A DNA stretch of 64,000 nt from Canna indica (Eukaryota; Streptophyta; Magnoliopsida; Zingiberales; Cannaceae). The position numbers and the translations under genes are program-made. The notes under the pieces were generated by a model. That model was not told the origin of the DNA. It did not search any database and saw nothing but the letters and a program-made list of their open reading frames with translations. The stretch covers positions 81,894,001 to 81,958,000 of the forward strand of contig CP136892.1 of the NCBI GenBank assembly GCA_034359265.1, read 5' to 3'. Positions 12,725-23,533 of this stretch are shown piece by piece (the stretch's first letter is position 1; each line of letters starts with the position of its first letter).

Positions 12725-13513
12725 ATGATCCTCAACCAGCAACGGCAAGAATTCTCCACCGAGAACCAGTTCAGTTTTGCTAATCCGATTAGCCTGGATC
12801 CATTGAAGCATGCAGTGAAAGCTGACACAGTCGATGACTTGAAGCCTGATGCATGGACTCGCAGAGCTTCTCTGAATTATGATGAGCGGAAGTTGATAAG
12901 GTTGCCTATCCCCTCCGAAGGGGATGACTCCAGCAGTACTTCGCCACCATATTGGAAGAACATGGGCTACCTGATGACTCGTTCAGCCGACAGCTCCCCG
13001 ATGCACAAACAGAGTTACATGGAAAATCAATTAGGTCCAACTTCACGAGCGCAGGAGATTGCCAGGTACAGACAAGAGATGTTGGATTTTGTGAGAGAGA
13101 TGCCGGAGTCTGCTTATGAACTCTCACTGAGGGATATGGTGGAGGTGCCAAGGCTAGCAAAGACCGTGCAGGAAACTATAGATAAGAGGCGAGAAGAGGC
13201 GAAGGGTAAGGTCAAGAAGGCAAAGGATAAAAGTAAAGGGATGAGAAAGCTATCAAGGGCTGAGAGCGTGGAGACAGGGTTATTTCTTAAATTGTTTCTG
13301 CCAATTTCTTTGGGTGGAGGGAGGAGGAAGAGCTTCGGAGGGTCTAATTCTTGTGCAAAGGTATCACCAAAGCCCGCCTTGCCAGAAGCAGAGAAAGGTG
13401 GGCTTGAGAACATGGAAGGAGAGTGCTGGAAGAAGAATGAGTCGGGTAGTACTGGAAGCAGCAGTAGCAACAAAAGCAACAGCAACAGCTCAAGTAGAAG
13501 CAGCAGGAGGTAA
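12725..13513 (+). CDS. Unrecognised plant protein with MPESAYELSLRDMVE motif
   Basis: An open frame of 262 codons from ATG 12725 to TAA 13511-13513. Upstream in-frame residues lack an ATG, so this is the first usable start. I do not recognise a named family. Visible features: a polar N-terminal half; an acidic/hydrophobic motif at residues 126-140 (MPESAYELSLRDMVE) preceded by RYRQEML; a lysine-rich segment at about 155-180 (KGKVKKAKDKSKG); a hydrophobic GLFLKLFLP near residue 210; and a Ser/Asn-rich tail. No signal peptide or membrane span is evident. The Lys-rich part could be a nuclear localisation signal, which is an inference. The last codons overlap a strong splice donor (AGGAG/GTAAAT), so a spliced form with a different C-terminus is possible (see 14014-14074). 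Confidence 0.75.
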   Translation: MILNQQRQEFSTENQFSFANPISLDPLKHAVKADTVDDLKPDAWTRRASLNYDERKLIRLPIPSEGDDSSSTSPPYWKNMGYLMTRSADSSPMHKQSYMENQLGPTSRAQEIARYRQEMLDFVREMPESAYELSLRDMVEVPRLAKTVQETIDKRREEAKGKVKKAKDKSKGMRKLSRAESVETGLFLKLFLPISLGGGRRKSFGGSNSCAKVSPKPALPEAEKGGLENMEGECWKKNESGSTGSSSSNKSNSNSSSRSSRR

Positions 13514-14013
13514 ATTTCTTCTTTAAACAAAATCACCAAGATCATGGTTTTTCATCTGCAAGTAAAGAAAAATATAAATTTTAAACTGATTTGCTGCTAA
13601 TTGATTTCATTTACAAAGTAATCTTAGGTGCATAGGATAAATTACTCAAGAAAATGTTTTTTGTTGTGTACTTTCTCAAAGGTTGTTTTCCTCTCATCAT
13701 CTAGCGATATGGATAATGATTGAAGTTATCTTGATGTCTATCTCCTAATTTTAGCTTTAAGCACGCCCTTTGTAAAATTTGAAAATTCTTTGTTTTATAA
13801 CATGAATAACACTGAATTAACGTAACAGAATCCTTGCAACATAATATATACAACTATCCACTGTGGTCAAGATGAAAAATAATGATAAGATCACATGTGC
13901 TCAAGACAAACTGAAGAATAATTTAATTAAACTATTAGATCAGAAAGGATGAATAAATTCACTGGATTATATTTACTCATCACAGAATTTTACATATTTT
14001 TTTGGTTTTGCAG

Positions 14014-14074
14014 AAAAACAATAGGCTGTTATGCTTTCTTCCAAACAAATAAGAGCAGATCCAAGGAAATTTGA
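14014..14074 (+). other. Possible alternative last coding exon of the 12725 gene
   Basis: If the donor at 13509/13510 (GGAG/GTAAAT) is used, the acceptor TTTTGCAG at 14013 restores the frame. It adds RKTIGCYAFFQTNKSRSKEI before TGA at 14072-14074, replacing the terminal Arg. Both splice sites are good, but retention of the first stop cannot be excluded from sequence alone. Confidence 0.45.
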
Positions 14075-15056
14075 AGAGAAATTATGTTGCCAACCCTGTT
14101 TTAAGTTGGTGATGTTTATTATTATGTTTTATCTCATCATTGACAGAAGCCAATGCAGAATGGTTTGTACAGTGGTGCCAATCTTAATTTGCTTTCTTGT
14201 TGGTATTACAATATTGTAGAGTCTGAGAAGCTAGAAATATGGTCATGATGAGATTTTCGGATAATGTAATCACCTCTGTAATAATTTTGCATAAGTGAAG
14301 AATCTTAAAAACATCAGCTGAATGGAGGATTCAGCCTTCCAGCTTTGTATTGTTGAACATATTAAAACACAGATATGATCCCGCTTATAGCAATATCTAT
14401 AGGTAAATGCATCTCGGAAGTTTGTAAAATTTCTTAATAGAATTATCTCTTGATCCATTTTATGATGAAAAAACCTAGCTGGAGAGCTAAATAAGTGAAT
14501 ATTGAACGAGCATGGATGCCTTATATGTATTCTTATTGAACTTTATCACATGCATTATCTCTTCATTAACATTACAAACAATTTTCCTATTTTCACAATA
14601 TATAAAAGCAAGCATCACAATACAGGTGTTTATAAATTTGGAGTTGTTGCGAAGGAGCGAGAGCAATGTCATTCCTTGATCTGTCTAACTTAGCTCATAG
14701 CGTTTCCATTCAGTAAAAAACACAGACGAGCTCAGACTTGTTAAGGATAAGAAACCAAACATAAGAAAGTGCACACCATTATACGTTCTTAGAACCCTAT
14801 ATTATATTAGAACCACTAGATAGGTATATTTGCATGAAAATGTTGCAGAGCAGCATAGAAGAGTTTAAGAACAGACTAGTAGGATGTGGATTAGTGGATA
14901 TTTAAACATTTTGGAAAAGCACTGAATCCAATAGGACAAGTAAATCTGAATAATCAAGAGATCAGGTACTGGAGAATCAATACTGATAATGATAGAATCC
15001 AACCTTTCTACGAAGAAATCATTGACTTCAGTGCCCAACATAATGATCATACCGGA
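14075..15056. other. Intergenic, no gene seen
   Basis: AT-rich DNA with the likely 3' UTR of the upstream gene. No coding potential or repeat ends that I can support. Confidence 0.5.
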
Positions 15057-15569
15057 CTAATATTTAGAATTGGAATAGTTGCCTGTCAAAATGACAAGTG
15101 TGGTTGCAGAAGAACGAAGCAAGTACCAATCGAGTTCAAGTCTCTTCATAATAACTGAACCACAGACACTCTGGAAAAAGGAATTGAAAACAAAACCCTA
15201 AATTGACATTGAGTATGATTTCTGTAATCATATTTAAATATGAAACATACACTATGACTTGGATTCACGAGTAAGATTCACCAGTGGTCCTCTTTTCTAA
15301 TTTCTACCAAGGAAGGAATATTAGAGCTCTCTTTGGTGAGCCTAAATGACAAAAATCCCAGACCTCATGCACTGCATCTATTAGTCCGTCACAATGTCAG
15401 CAATATAGATGAAATGCTCGAAATTTGAAAATATAATAACTCATAAATCAGACAAAAGGCAATTCGAAACGGAGACAGGAGGCGGCATCAGAAGTGAGAA
15501 GAAGGCGACCTGAGGATGCGAATCTTCAATGGCGTACGAGACTGGGCGAAGTCGCGCGGCCATCGCCAT
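15057..15569 (-). CDS. Tentative two-exon small gene, divergent from the snoRNA locus
   Basis: Exon 15510-15569 starts ATGGCGATGGCCGCGCG and ends CAG at a GTCGCC donor. Exon 15057-15170 follows a TTTTTCCAG acceptor. Phase is kept and the joined frame encodes 57 residues (MAMAARLRPVSYAIEDSHPQ, then SVCGSVIMKRLELDWYLLRS and on to a TAG). I recognise no family. The first exon is GC-rich, as monocot first exons often are, and it faces the promoter at 15640-15783, which could be bidirectional. The donor is weak and the product short, so this may equally be a noncoding transcript. Confidence 0.25.
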
Positions 15570-15642
15570 TCCGTTGTCGCCGGCGAGGTCGGGGGATCAA
15601 CAATATTGAAGATGAAGGACAAGGAGTCGACAGATTAAGTTG

Positions 15643-15783
15643 TGGGCCGTTTGCGAAATGTAACCGCACGGCCCTAATTTGATTAAATGCGGATCCGTTT
15701 CGCCATTTCTGCGGCCCGGCCCATTAACTCAACAAAAATTAGGGTTTCCGAAGGGTTTCCTCTCCCGCATCTATATAAATATA
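15643..15783 (+). promoter_or_regulatory. Site II / telo-box / TATA promoter of the snoRNA locus
   Basis: In order: TGGGCC at 15643-15648, GGCCCA at 15718-15723 (site II elements, TGGGCY type), two AGGGTTT telo-box cores at 15741-15747 and 15752-15758, and TATATAAATATA at 15772-15783. From established knowledge, the telo-box plus site II combination is typical of plant ribosomal-protein and snoRNA gene promoters. No protein frame follows downstream, but two C/D-like snoRNA candidates do. Confidence 0.6.
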
Positions 15784-15894
15784 TGCCGTTGGCCGTATAC
15801 TCTCATCCGCTGATTTAAGCATTTTCATCTCTTCTTCGTCTCCATCTCCTTTGGTTTTTGCTTCGTTTTCATTTTGTTGGTCGAGCAAAACAGG

Positions 15895-15957
15895 CGATGA
15901 CGAAGAATACAGTCATGCACCACGCTGATGAGGGAAGATTCTTCTCTCATGTGCTGA
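15895..15957 (+). ncRNA. Candidate box C/D snoRNA, predicted 18S rRNA guide
   Basis: Boxes: C-like CGATGA at 15895-15900 (one mismatch from TGATGA), CTGA at 15925-15928 as D', TGATGA at 15926-15931 as C', CTGA at 15954-15957 as D. The ten bases CATGCACCAC at 15914-15923, one base from the D' box, are exactly complementary to the conserved 18S rRNA stretch GTGGTGCATG. Counting five from D' points to the fourth base (G) of that stretch. From memory this is the region methylated at yeast Gm1271/human Gm1328, guided by snR40/U32. Weak points: D' and C' overlap, the C box is imperfect, and the terminal stem is poor. Confidence 0.5.
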
Positions 15958-16112
15958 CACGACTTATACCCAATTTCATCTGAGCCTCTTCTCGCAATTC
16001 TTTCTTGTTTTTCTTCGTGTTTTCCCCTTTTCCGTGTCATTCTTGCGATTTTTGTTGGGTTTTCATCGAAACTGTTATCAGATCTATTTGTTTGAGAATT
16101 CAGTGGAGGGAC

Positions 16113-16204
16113 GATCAGATGATGAGGGCTTATTCGCCCAACCATGATGCGGACCGAATTGGCTATTCCTTAGCCGTGAGGATGCTATTTTTTATCTGAT
16201 GATC
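16113..16204 (+). ncRNA. Candidate box C/D snoRNA with 5-bp terminal stem
   Basis: A perfect box C ATGATGA at 16119-16125 and box D CTGA at 16196-16199 are bracketed by complementary GATCA (16113-16117) and TGATC (16200-16204), the expected terminal stem next to the boxes. A possible C' GTGAGGA lies at 16176-16182. A short GGGC/GCCC hairpin follows box C. The spacing of about 70 bases between boxes is normal for C/D snoRNAs. The guide upstream of D (GCTATTTTTTAT) has no target I can name. It lies about 155 bases after the first candidate, with T-rich DNA between, as in plant polycistronic snoRNA clusters. Confidence 0.5.
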
Positions 16205-16674
16205 TTATAATAAATATTTTTATCTTGTGTTTTCGATTCAAATGTATATATATCAATTGGTGATTGGATCTGATCCAAGTTAATAGTGGTGCCCTAATAT
16301 TGTCATGAGGAAAGCGCATGTTTAGCTACCTTTTTATTGAACGCGCTGTCGCGCTCATTATCCATATTGCGGCATTTCCAACTGATATTAAACTACATGA
16401 TCGAAGAATTTATCAAAAATACAATGCTATTATTATTCAAAAAGTAATGCTTGTGAACACTTCTCATTGTTTTAAAAAATAATCTGCAACGTGATAGGAA
16501 ATTTAGTTTGAAACGACTTTTTAAATAATGAAATTGATTTAAAAAGATAAATAGATATATCTGACAAGTTTGTACTAGGGTTGAAGGAAGTGAAGAGAAT
16601 TTTTTTCTTTTATGGTATTATTTTAATGACGAAGAAAGGACATAGGAGAATTATTTATTCAGTAATTTTTTAGA
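16205..16674. other. Intergenic, no gene seen
   Basis: Follows the snoRNA candidates. Includes a GAACGCGCTGTCGCGCTC palindromic patch near 16338 and otherwise AT-rich DNA. Confidence 0.5.
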
Positions 16675-17490
16675 TCGGATTTGGGAATTCGAAATTTTCA
16701 AATTAAGATAGGTAATTTTCAAATTCCAAACTGAATGGATTCAATATTTGTTTTGCCCCTCAAAAATTAAAAAATAAACAAAATAAATGTAAAAAAATAA
16801 TTTTAATTTATAAAAGTAGAGAATAAAAAATATTTTTTTATTATGTATTAAAATTTTTTGTATAAATTTATAAATTTAAATTTAAATTAAAAATTATAAA
16901 ATATTTTAATGTAAAATATTTTTTAATCATAATATTTTGTTATCATTAAAATTATTTTATCAATTTAAATATTTTTTTAAAAAATTATAAAATTATTATA
17001 GACCTAAAAAATCTCTTGAATTAAATATTTTTATTTATAGTAATTTTATAATTATAAAAAATAATATTTACTTAAAAAAACATGTGATATAAAAAGTCTA
17101 TCAAAATATTTTGATTGCTAGAATCTATCAAAATATTTTGAATAAAAAATATTTCACTAATTTTATAATTAAAAATTAATTTTATAAATTTTAAATAAAA
17201 ATAACTTTAGAAATTTTTGCAAAATTTTCTAATGATTTAGTGAGTTTAAAAATATTATATCATCATTTTTATATCATCATAGAGTTTAAAAATATATTTT
17301 TTATAATCTAAAAACTCATTTTTATTATACTTTTTTATAATTTAAAATTATTTTATATATTTTATATATATATATATTTAATTTTTAACTGACCAAGGAT
17401 AAAATGGGTATTTATTCTATCCAATTTTGATTTTAAGAATTAATCAACTTTAGATCCGAATTTAAAAATTTCTTATTCACAAAATGTAGA
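16675..17490. mobile_element. AT-rich long-inverted-repeat (foldback) element, copy 1
   Basis: The left arm (about 16675-16800) contains ACTGAATGGATTCAATATTT and GTTTTGCCCCTC. The right arm (about 17380-17490), reverse-complemented, gives ATTGGATAGAATAAATACC and ATTTTATCCTTGGTCAG, a diverged match. The interior is about 85% AT with many small palindromes such as AAAATATTTT. Arms resemble those of the copies at 31571 and 60075. No TSD resolved and no coding capacity. Confidence 0.5.
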
Positions 17491-18344
17491 TATGAAAAAT
17501 TGCTCTTATTTATTTTGATTCTTCTTTTTTCTTGTAATCTTCGCAAGATATATTAAAAAAAGATTAATTTTTTTCTTCTACTACATTATATTCAAATAAG
17601 ATTTACTTTTATTTTTATTTTTATTTTAGTGATATGAACGATGGATTGAATGTGTCAGGGATAGAATTTGTCAAATTTTATTTATTATTTACTACAACTT
17701 TGAATATAAGTGATAAGTTAATTTTATTTTAACTTTTAAAAATATTTTGCTAATATTTTATTATTATATTAAAATTATTATTTAATTTTAATTTTATAAT
17801 TTTTAAAATTTAAATATGATAAAATTAAATTTAACTATCAAATTATTACTATTTATTTTTTTATCCAGAGTCAACATAAATATAAAATTTTATTCTATCA
17901 TTTGAAATAAACGTGCCCTTGATGAACTGAAATGTATTTTTGATTATATATTTTCAATGAAAGAAAAAAATAATGGCCAAGTATTTACTTGTTTCTTTGA
18001 ATCTTAATTTTCAAAGGTCGGATGAAATTATAAAAAAAATTGTTCAAAATTAATTTTAAAAATTAACATTATTATTTTTACAAATTTACATTATAATAGT
18101 CTTTTCTCATTTCTATTAAAAAAAAATTAAAAGGAGAGTTATGGGTGGCAACATATATGTTTCTTAGACATTTAGAGTTCAACGAGTTCAAAAAAGAACA
18201 TTATAGTTTTGTGCAACTTTTTTATTTTCCATGAATTTTGAGTTTTTTTTTCATATGAATTGGAATTTGTCAAATTTTGTACATGCTGGTTCTAATATTT
18301 GTAGTTGGCAAAAAAAACTTAATATATGTAAAATAAAAAGAGCA
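17491..18344. other. AT-rich intergenic, no gene seen
   Basis: Long A/T runs and poly-T tracts; nothing with recognisable ends. Confidence 0.5.
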
Positions 18345-18349
18345 ATTAC

Positions 18350-19894
18350 TGTTGGCTTTATGTTTTCAACCTTAGCCTTAATCTCGATCTTAATGGTTTT
18401 GATGATAACAAACATGAAACTAATAATTTCATTGAGAATATATTTCAGGTTCCATATCGACTAGCGTTTGATGTCATCGATCGGATAAATCGGAGAAATC
18501 GTGAAATCGGAAGGACATTGATCGTTGCGCTCGGGTTCGTCGCGGAAGTTTCTCGAAGATCAACCAGTGCACCCAAGTCACTTGGATGAGTCAAAAGCTC
18601 TCCAAGATGATGCTCGTTGAAAGCCAGAACCCGAAAACCAAGCGCGGAAGAAAAAGGCTGAAGAAAATAATCTCAGCCAAGGTTCGATCGACCGGGCTGA
18701 AGAAAAAGGCTGTAGGTAAAAAGGGGTAGTAGCCCTGGCGGTCGATCGAATAGAGGCTAGTTGCAGATGCAGCTTGCGTCGGTCGACCAATCGATCGACC
18801 GGAAGAAGAAAACACAAGTATATTGCGTCGGGCGATCGACCGACCAAAGCCAGAAATTGGCGGAGGCTGGCGATCGACCGACCTGCTTATAGGCGTTTGA
18901 CGCAAATTCATCGGTCGATCGAGGGGTCGACTGAAGATCGCAGATGGCGCGATCTGCGTCTGGCGGTCGACCCATCAGTCGACCGACCAGAGAGTAATTC
19001 GAGCGGTCGACGGACCGGTCGACCGATGCTTCGACCGTCGCTTCAATCGGCGGCTGGAATCGATAGTTTTTTATCCGTTGGACAGCCGTTGCTTATCGAG
19101 GGTATAAATATACCCTCATATGATTGTTTTAATCCTTCTTTCTCATTCTTACAGAGATTATTGAGCCATTAAAAGGAAGATCTAAGCCTTCCATCAATTG
19201 ATCAAGCGACGCTTTGTTTCTTTCCGCGACATCTTCTTCAAGCGCAGAAGTTGTTGCTTCAACTCGGGTGTGAACTCAAGTTTATTTCTTGGCGAGTTGA
19301 AGGTTCATAGGCTTGAAAAAGAGCTTGTAATATTGGTTTACATTCTTAGCTCTTTTGATTATGTTTGTTCTCGATTATTCAAATTGTGTTTTTATTTGTG
19401 CATGGGAAGACCAGGTGTTTGGTCTTGAGTGTATAAGTGGTTACTTGGTGTTAGGTGTAAAGCCATTTTTGTAAACTTAGAGCTTACTAGGATTAGTTCT
19501 AGTTGTCCCTTAGGTTGAGGGGAGAAAGTGCTCTCGGTAGGAAGGCGAGATACTTCCGGGTGTAGAAGTGCCTTCGGTTGGAGAGCGGAGACTTTCCAGG
19601 TGAAAAGTCATTGTTGTAAGGGAAACTCGATTAATCTAGTAAAAACCTAGTTTGAAAATCCTAAGCGAGGTGCTTAGGTAGTGGAGTAGGCATTGTGGCT
19701 GAGCCACTATAAATATCGTGTTTGCATTGATTGATTATTTATTTTAATTGCTTATTTATTTATCGCTTCCGTATTCAATCATTGAATTGCATATTGCCTA
19801 AACTAATAAAGTAAACGATTGAAATTGAATTTAGACTAATCGAATTAGTAAACACACTATTCACCCTCCCTCTAGTGTCGCAATTTCTCCAACA
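18350..19894 (+). mobile_element. Solo LTR, Copia SIRE-like
   Basis: The element is 1545 bp, begins TGTTGG and ends CCAACA (perfect inverted ends). It is flanked by a perfect 5-bp TSD ATTAC at 18345-18349 and 19895-19899. Its start contains TTTTGATGATAACAAACATG and its end TATTCACCCTCCCTCTAGTG, both familiar from SIRE/Maximus Copia LTRs, so transcription would be on the plus strand. No internal domain, primer-binding site or second LTR follows, so it is a solo LTR left by LTR-LTR recombination. A GC-rich block at 18740-19040 is packed with GGTCGATCGACC-like palindromes. Short reading frames over that block are by-products. Confidence 0.87.
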
Positions 19895-19899
19895 ATTAC

Positions 19900-21471
19900 C
19901 CTATACTATAATACGGATTCGGGAATTTCCCAAATTCATAACAAGAATTCAATTTTTTTTAAATTCATATTTTTTTTTCTCAAAATTTTTAAAATATCCT
20001 CGAGTTTCTAATTTTAGATTTTAGACTTTTGCAAAAGTCTAGAATATATTAGTTTCATATTTTTAAGAAGATGCTAAAACCTAAGTTTTGAATATTATTA
20101 ACAATATACAAAATAAGTTTATTTAAAATATTGTATATATCGTAATCATCGTTATAGTTATTAAAAAATAATAAATTTATTTTATTTGTTTCAGTTCCAA
20201 ATTTTTGAGAAAGTCTGAAACCTATTATTTTTCAGACGAATTTAGTACGATATCTAAACTCAAGAGTATATTGATAATTTTGAAAAAAAAAATTAATTTA
20301 AAAATTTCCATATCTTTGTTATAGATGTAGAAATTTTTTTGATCGATACTATAACTTTAGGAAATTGCTCAAATAAAAATGATATATATAGATATAGCAT
20401 ATATACTATTTTTAATACAATACATGCTTTTGACATTGTGTGGCTGGGATTATTTTTCTACAATAAATTTTAGTCTTACTTGAATCATCACACATAATAC
20501 AGAAACAAAAATAAAATAATTATATAATTATTTATTAAATAAATGATTTGTTCGTTTCTCTTCTTCCCTCTTACCGGATGTATTCAAACAAAATTAATTT
20601 TATTCCCCTTTTTTCTTCTCTTCGTCGGATTAAGTTATATTCAAATAAAATTAAGATTAATTTTTATCTTCCATTTTTCTATTCTCTTTCTTTCCTTCTC
20701 TTTTCTTTTTTTTTCCTTCTCTTTCTCTTCCCTTAATGAACCCTGTCCAAACCGAGGGTAAAGAGAATTTGTTTGAACAGGGCTTGATTAATTTTTACCC
20801 CATGAAAAGTAATTTATTCAATCAAGAAGTTTAAGATATTGATGTATCGTCCATAACAGAGGAAAAATTCCTTGGCAGATTCCAAGATAGCCTATTAGCC
20901 TCGCTTTTGTCAAGCAAGTAGCGTTATCTTAAAAGCGTAATAGGAAGTACTAATAATATTATCTCGAAAATCATTATAAATTTTTACGAAAATTGAATAT
21001 AAGATGAAATAAAAATGTTGGTAATGCAATATTGGAGTATTTAGGTTCAAAGTTTCAAACTGAATCATATTCATGTTATGACTTATAATTATTTAAATTT
21101 ATTTATTTTTTTAAAAAATGTAGACTTCAGAATAAAAGATAAATCAGAAACCCAAATATTCAAAAAAACATAGGTGTTAAACCAGACTGAATCATTTTAT
21201 AAAAACCAGTAAATAGCTCACTGTCCCAAGATATTATTCTTATCGTACTAATGATATATTTTCACAAACGAACAACGAAACGAAACATACACATGTCGGT
21301 GAGTGGATTGATGTATTGGAAACAAAGCAGGAAAGCGATAAGTAACGAGTGAATATGAATTTTAAGCGATTGAACATAAATAAAAATAAAATAAATATTA
21401 ACGTATTCATTTTTTTCTATGGATGATGTTCGTTCGCTTAAAGTTCATACCTAGTTGTTAATAAAAAAATT
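19900..21471. other. Intergenic, AT-rich with pyrimidine tract
   Basis: No gene. 20545-20745 is a strongly T/C-rich tract with CTTTTTTCTTCTCTTCG-type runs. The rest is AT-rich and includes the presumed 3' flank of the dirigent gene. Confidence 0.5.
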
Positions 21472-22047
21472 TTAGGGGCAACCTGCCCCTATCCACTCGT
21501 TGTGGATGACGTGGATGTCCCACTCCAAAATGGCATTTCCCGTAGCCATGTCGAACTGGTCCGTCTTCATGAGGGCGTAGCCGCGCGCCATTCGGAAGGC
21601 GCCGCTCCCTCCGACCACCGGATACTCCCTCACCTCATCGAACATGGCGTCCCTCCCTAGCACCGTCAGCGTGCTCCCGCTGTACTTCCCCGCCGTGAAC
21701 ACCAGGTTCACCGACATCAGCAGCGCCAAGTAGGGAGGGTCCATCTGCAGCGACGCCACCATGTAGTATCCCTGCGCCCGTCCGACGACCGCCGACGACG
21801 CCGCGTCCAGTCCTTCGGTCAGCAGGTCGTCCAACACGTAGATGTCGCCGAAGCTGATTTCCTCCGGCGGGCGCGCGGTCGGCGACGGGCCGTCCGCCAC
21901 CCTGACCGCGGTTGCGTTCTGCCGGGGGGTGACGATGTCGTGGAAGAAGAAGTGCAGATGGGTCGTAATCTCCGCTCCGGCGGCGGCGCCGAAGGCGGCC
22001 GCGGAGGCGAGAAGGAGGAGGAAGGTGGCGATGTTGAAGGAAGCCAT
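21472..22047 (-). CDS. Dirigent protein
   Basis: An intronless frame of 191 residues from ATG 22045-22047 to TAA 21472-21474. An upstream in-frame extension exists, but the start used here opens a clear signal peptide (MASFNIATFLLLLASAAAFG). The dirigent domain follows with HFFFHDIV, an N-glycosylation site NAT, SFGDIYVLDDLLTEG, GRAQGYY, LVFTAGKYSGSTLTVLGR and GSGAFRMARGYAL. Family knowledge: secreted beta-barrel proteins that steer stereoselective coupling of monolignol radicals or related steps in lignan and cell-wall chemistry. The length is normal. The gene is far richer in GC than its surroundings, common for monocot intronless genes. Confidence 0.93.
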   Translation of the reverse strand: MASFNIATFLLLLASAAAFGAAAGAEITTHLHFFFHDIVTPRQNATAVRVADGPSPTARPPEEISFGDIYVLDDLLTEGLDAASSAVVGRAQGYYMVASLQMDPPYLALLMSVNLVFTAGKYSGSTLTVLGRDAMFDEVREYPVVGGSGAFRMARGYALMKTDQFDMATGNAILEWDIHVIHNEWIGAGCP

Positions 22048-22138
22048 GCAGGAAATAAGAAGCAGCTCAAGTTTTTGAGCGTTTGGAATTGATGTTGGAG
22101 CCTCACTTAATTGATGAACAGAAATGTATGTTTGCATG

Positions 22139-22153
22139 CATATATATATATAA
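22139..22153 (-). promoter_or_regulatory. Likely TATA box of the dirigent gene
   Basis: A TATATATATATA run lies about 95 bases upstream of the start codon on the minus strand, in the right range for a TATA box plus short leader. Confidence 0.5.
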
Positions 22154-22209
22154 TGAAAAGTCACCGGCCATGTAGCATAAAACGGAAACGGGAAGCGGGA
22201 AATGCACAC

Positions 22210-23533
22210 GAAACGAAATGAAGAATAATTTATTTTTAAAAAAATATGAAACTTTACCTTTTTTTTTTCTTTTTTCTTTTTTCTTTTTCTTTTTTTAGCA
22301 CGAATTTTTTCTGTTAGCGAGATAATATACGAACTTAAGTTCTATTATCCCGTTTAGCATACCCCGTTTATTTTAACCGAATTGGTCGATGTGTCGTGTT
22401 AACAAGATATGTCACGTAGGATAAACGTATTTTAATATATTCATAAGTTTCACCGTATATATTTTTTCTTCTACGTCAATTTTTTCACTTAATGAATTAT
22501 CTTCTACTACTACTTTCTTCCATCGAATTCCGTACCATTATATTAGAGTGTATTCTCATCAATTTCTATATTATATCATAATGTATCAACTCATCAATTT
22601 ACGTGATGTGATCGAAAACTCTTTCAAAAGTTTTCAATATATTTTCTCGAGATTTCGAAGGGTTTGGCGTCCGAAATGTTTCGAAAACGAAAACGACAGC
22701 CCACTAGAAGTTTTTTTTTTTTTTTGCTTCGTAGGTCAACGTGTGTGAATCCTTATGCATGGTCGGCTGAAGTAGGTGAAAATTGACGGCTGAACTGCCC
22801 GCCCAGTTCATACTGAGGGAGGAAAATATGCAAAATGACTCGGTCATGGAATGTCAAAATATCAACAATGTTGTCATATTTATTTAATTAGTAAGATTAA
22901 GTATTTTTGTGCCATAATATGTTTTATTGAGATATATACAATCAGTAAAAAACTGGAAGCTCGAATTTGTATGTCCCAGCCAACCGACGATAAAAAGTCA
23001 ATCATCATGTTTGTTTATTAGGATGACGAGAGAAAAAGTACTATCATACCCTTTTTATTAAAACAATCAAGTTTGTTTGATTGAATTTGATTTGAATAGC
23101 ATCTTTATATATTGTATCAATCAATCAAATTGTTAATAAAAAATAAAAAATTGTTAATAAAAATTACTTTAGATAAGATGGGGTGCATCTTTCTTATATA
23201 ACAAATGAGTGAAGATTGAATCAAACTTGCTTGATTGGAACTAACTTGATCACAATATTATATAGGTCAAATAACTAAATAAGACATGACATGTTTACAG
23301 AGAAAGAGAAGCCTCCATGTTTGAGCAGGATTGAGTCCTAAGTCTTCTTCTTTTTTTCCGACTGAGTCCTAAGTCTTAACATTCCATCCCATCCAATACA
23401 ACAGTTTCATCTTTGCAGGCCATTAGCCTTTCAAAAACTTATTTAGTTGCCTAAAAGAATCTAAAGAGTAACTAAAAATGAACATATCCGAAGGTCTTGC
23501 ATGAGGAAGAGAGATTCAATGCCCATCTATAGC
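22210..23533. other. Intergenic, no gene seen
   Basis: Contains a T/C-rich tract at 22258-22298 and AT-rich DNA. The right part should hold the 3' UTR of TH1. Confidence 0.5.

Noticed and set aside
13114..13545. 143-codon minus-strand frame with Leu runs
   Set aside because: It is the antisense of the Ser/Asn/Lys-rich part of the 12725 gene.
18578..19172. Several overlapping frames on both strands
   Set aside because: They arise from CpG-rich palindromes inside the solo LTR and share no family features.
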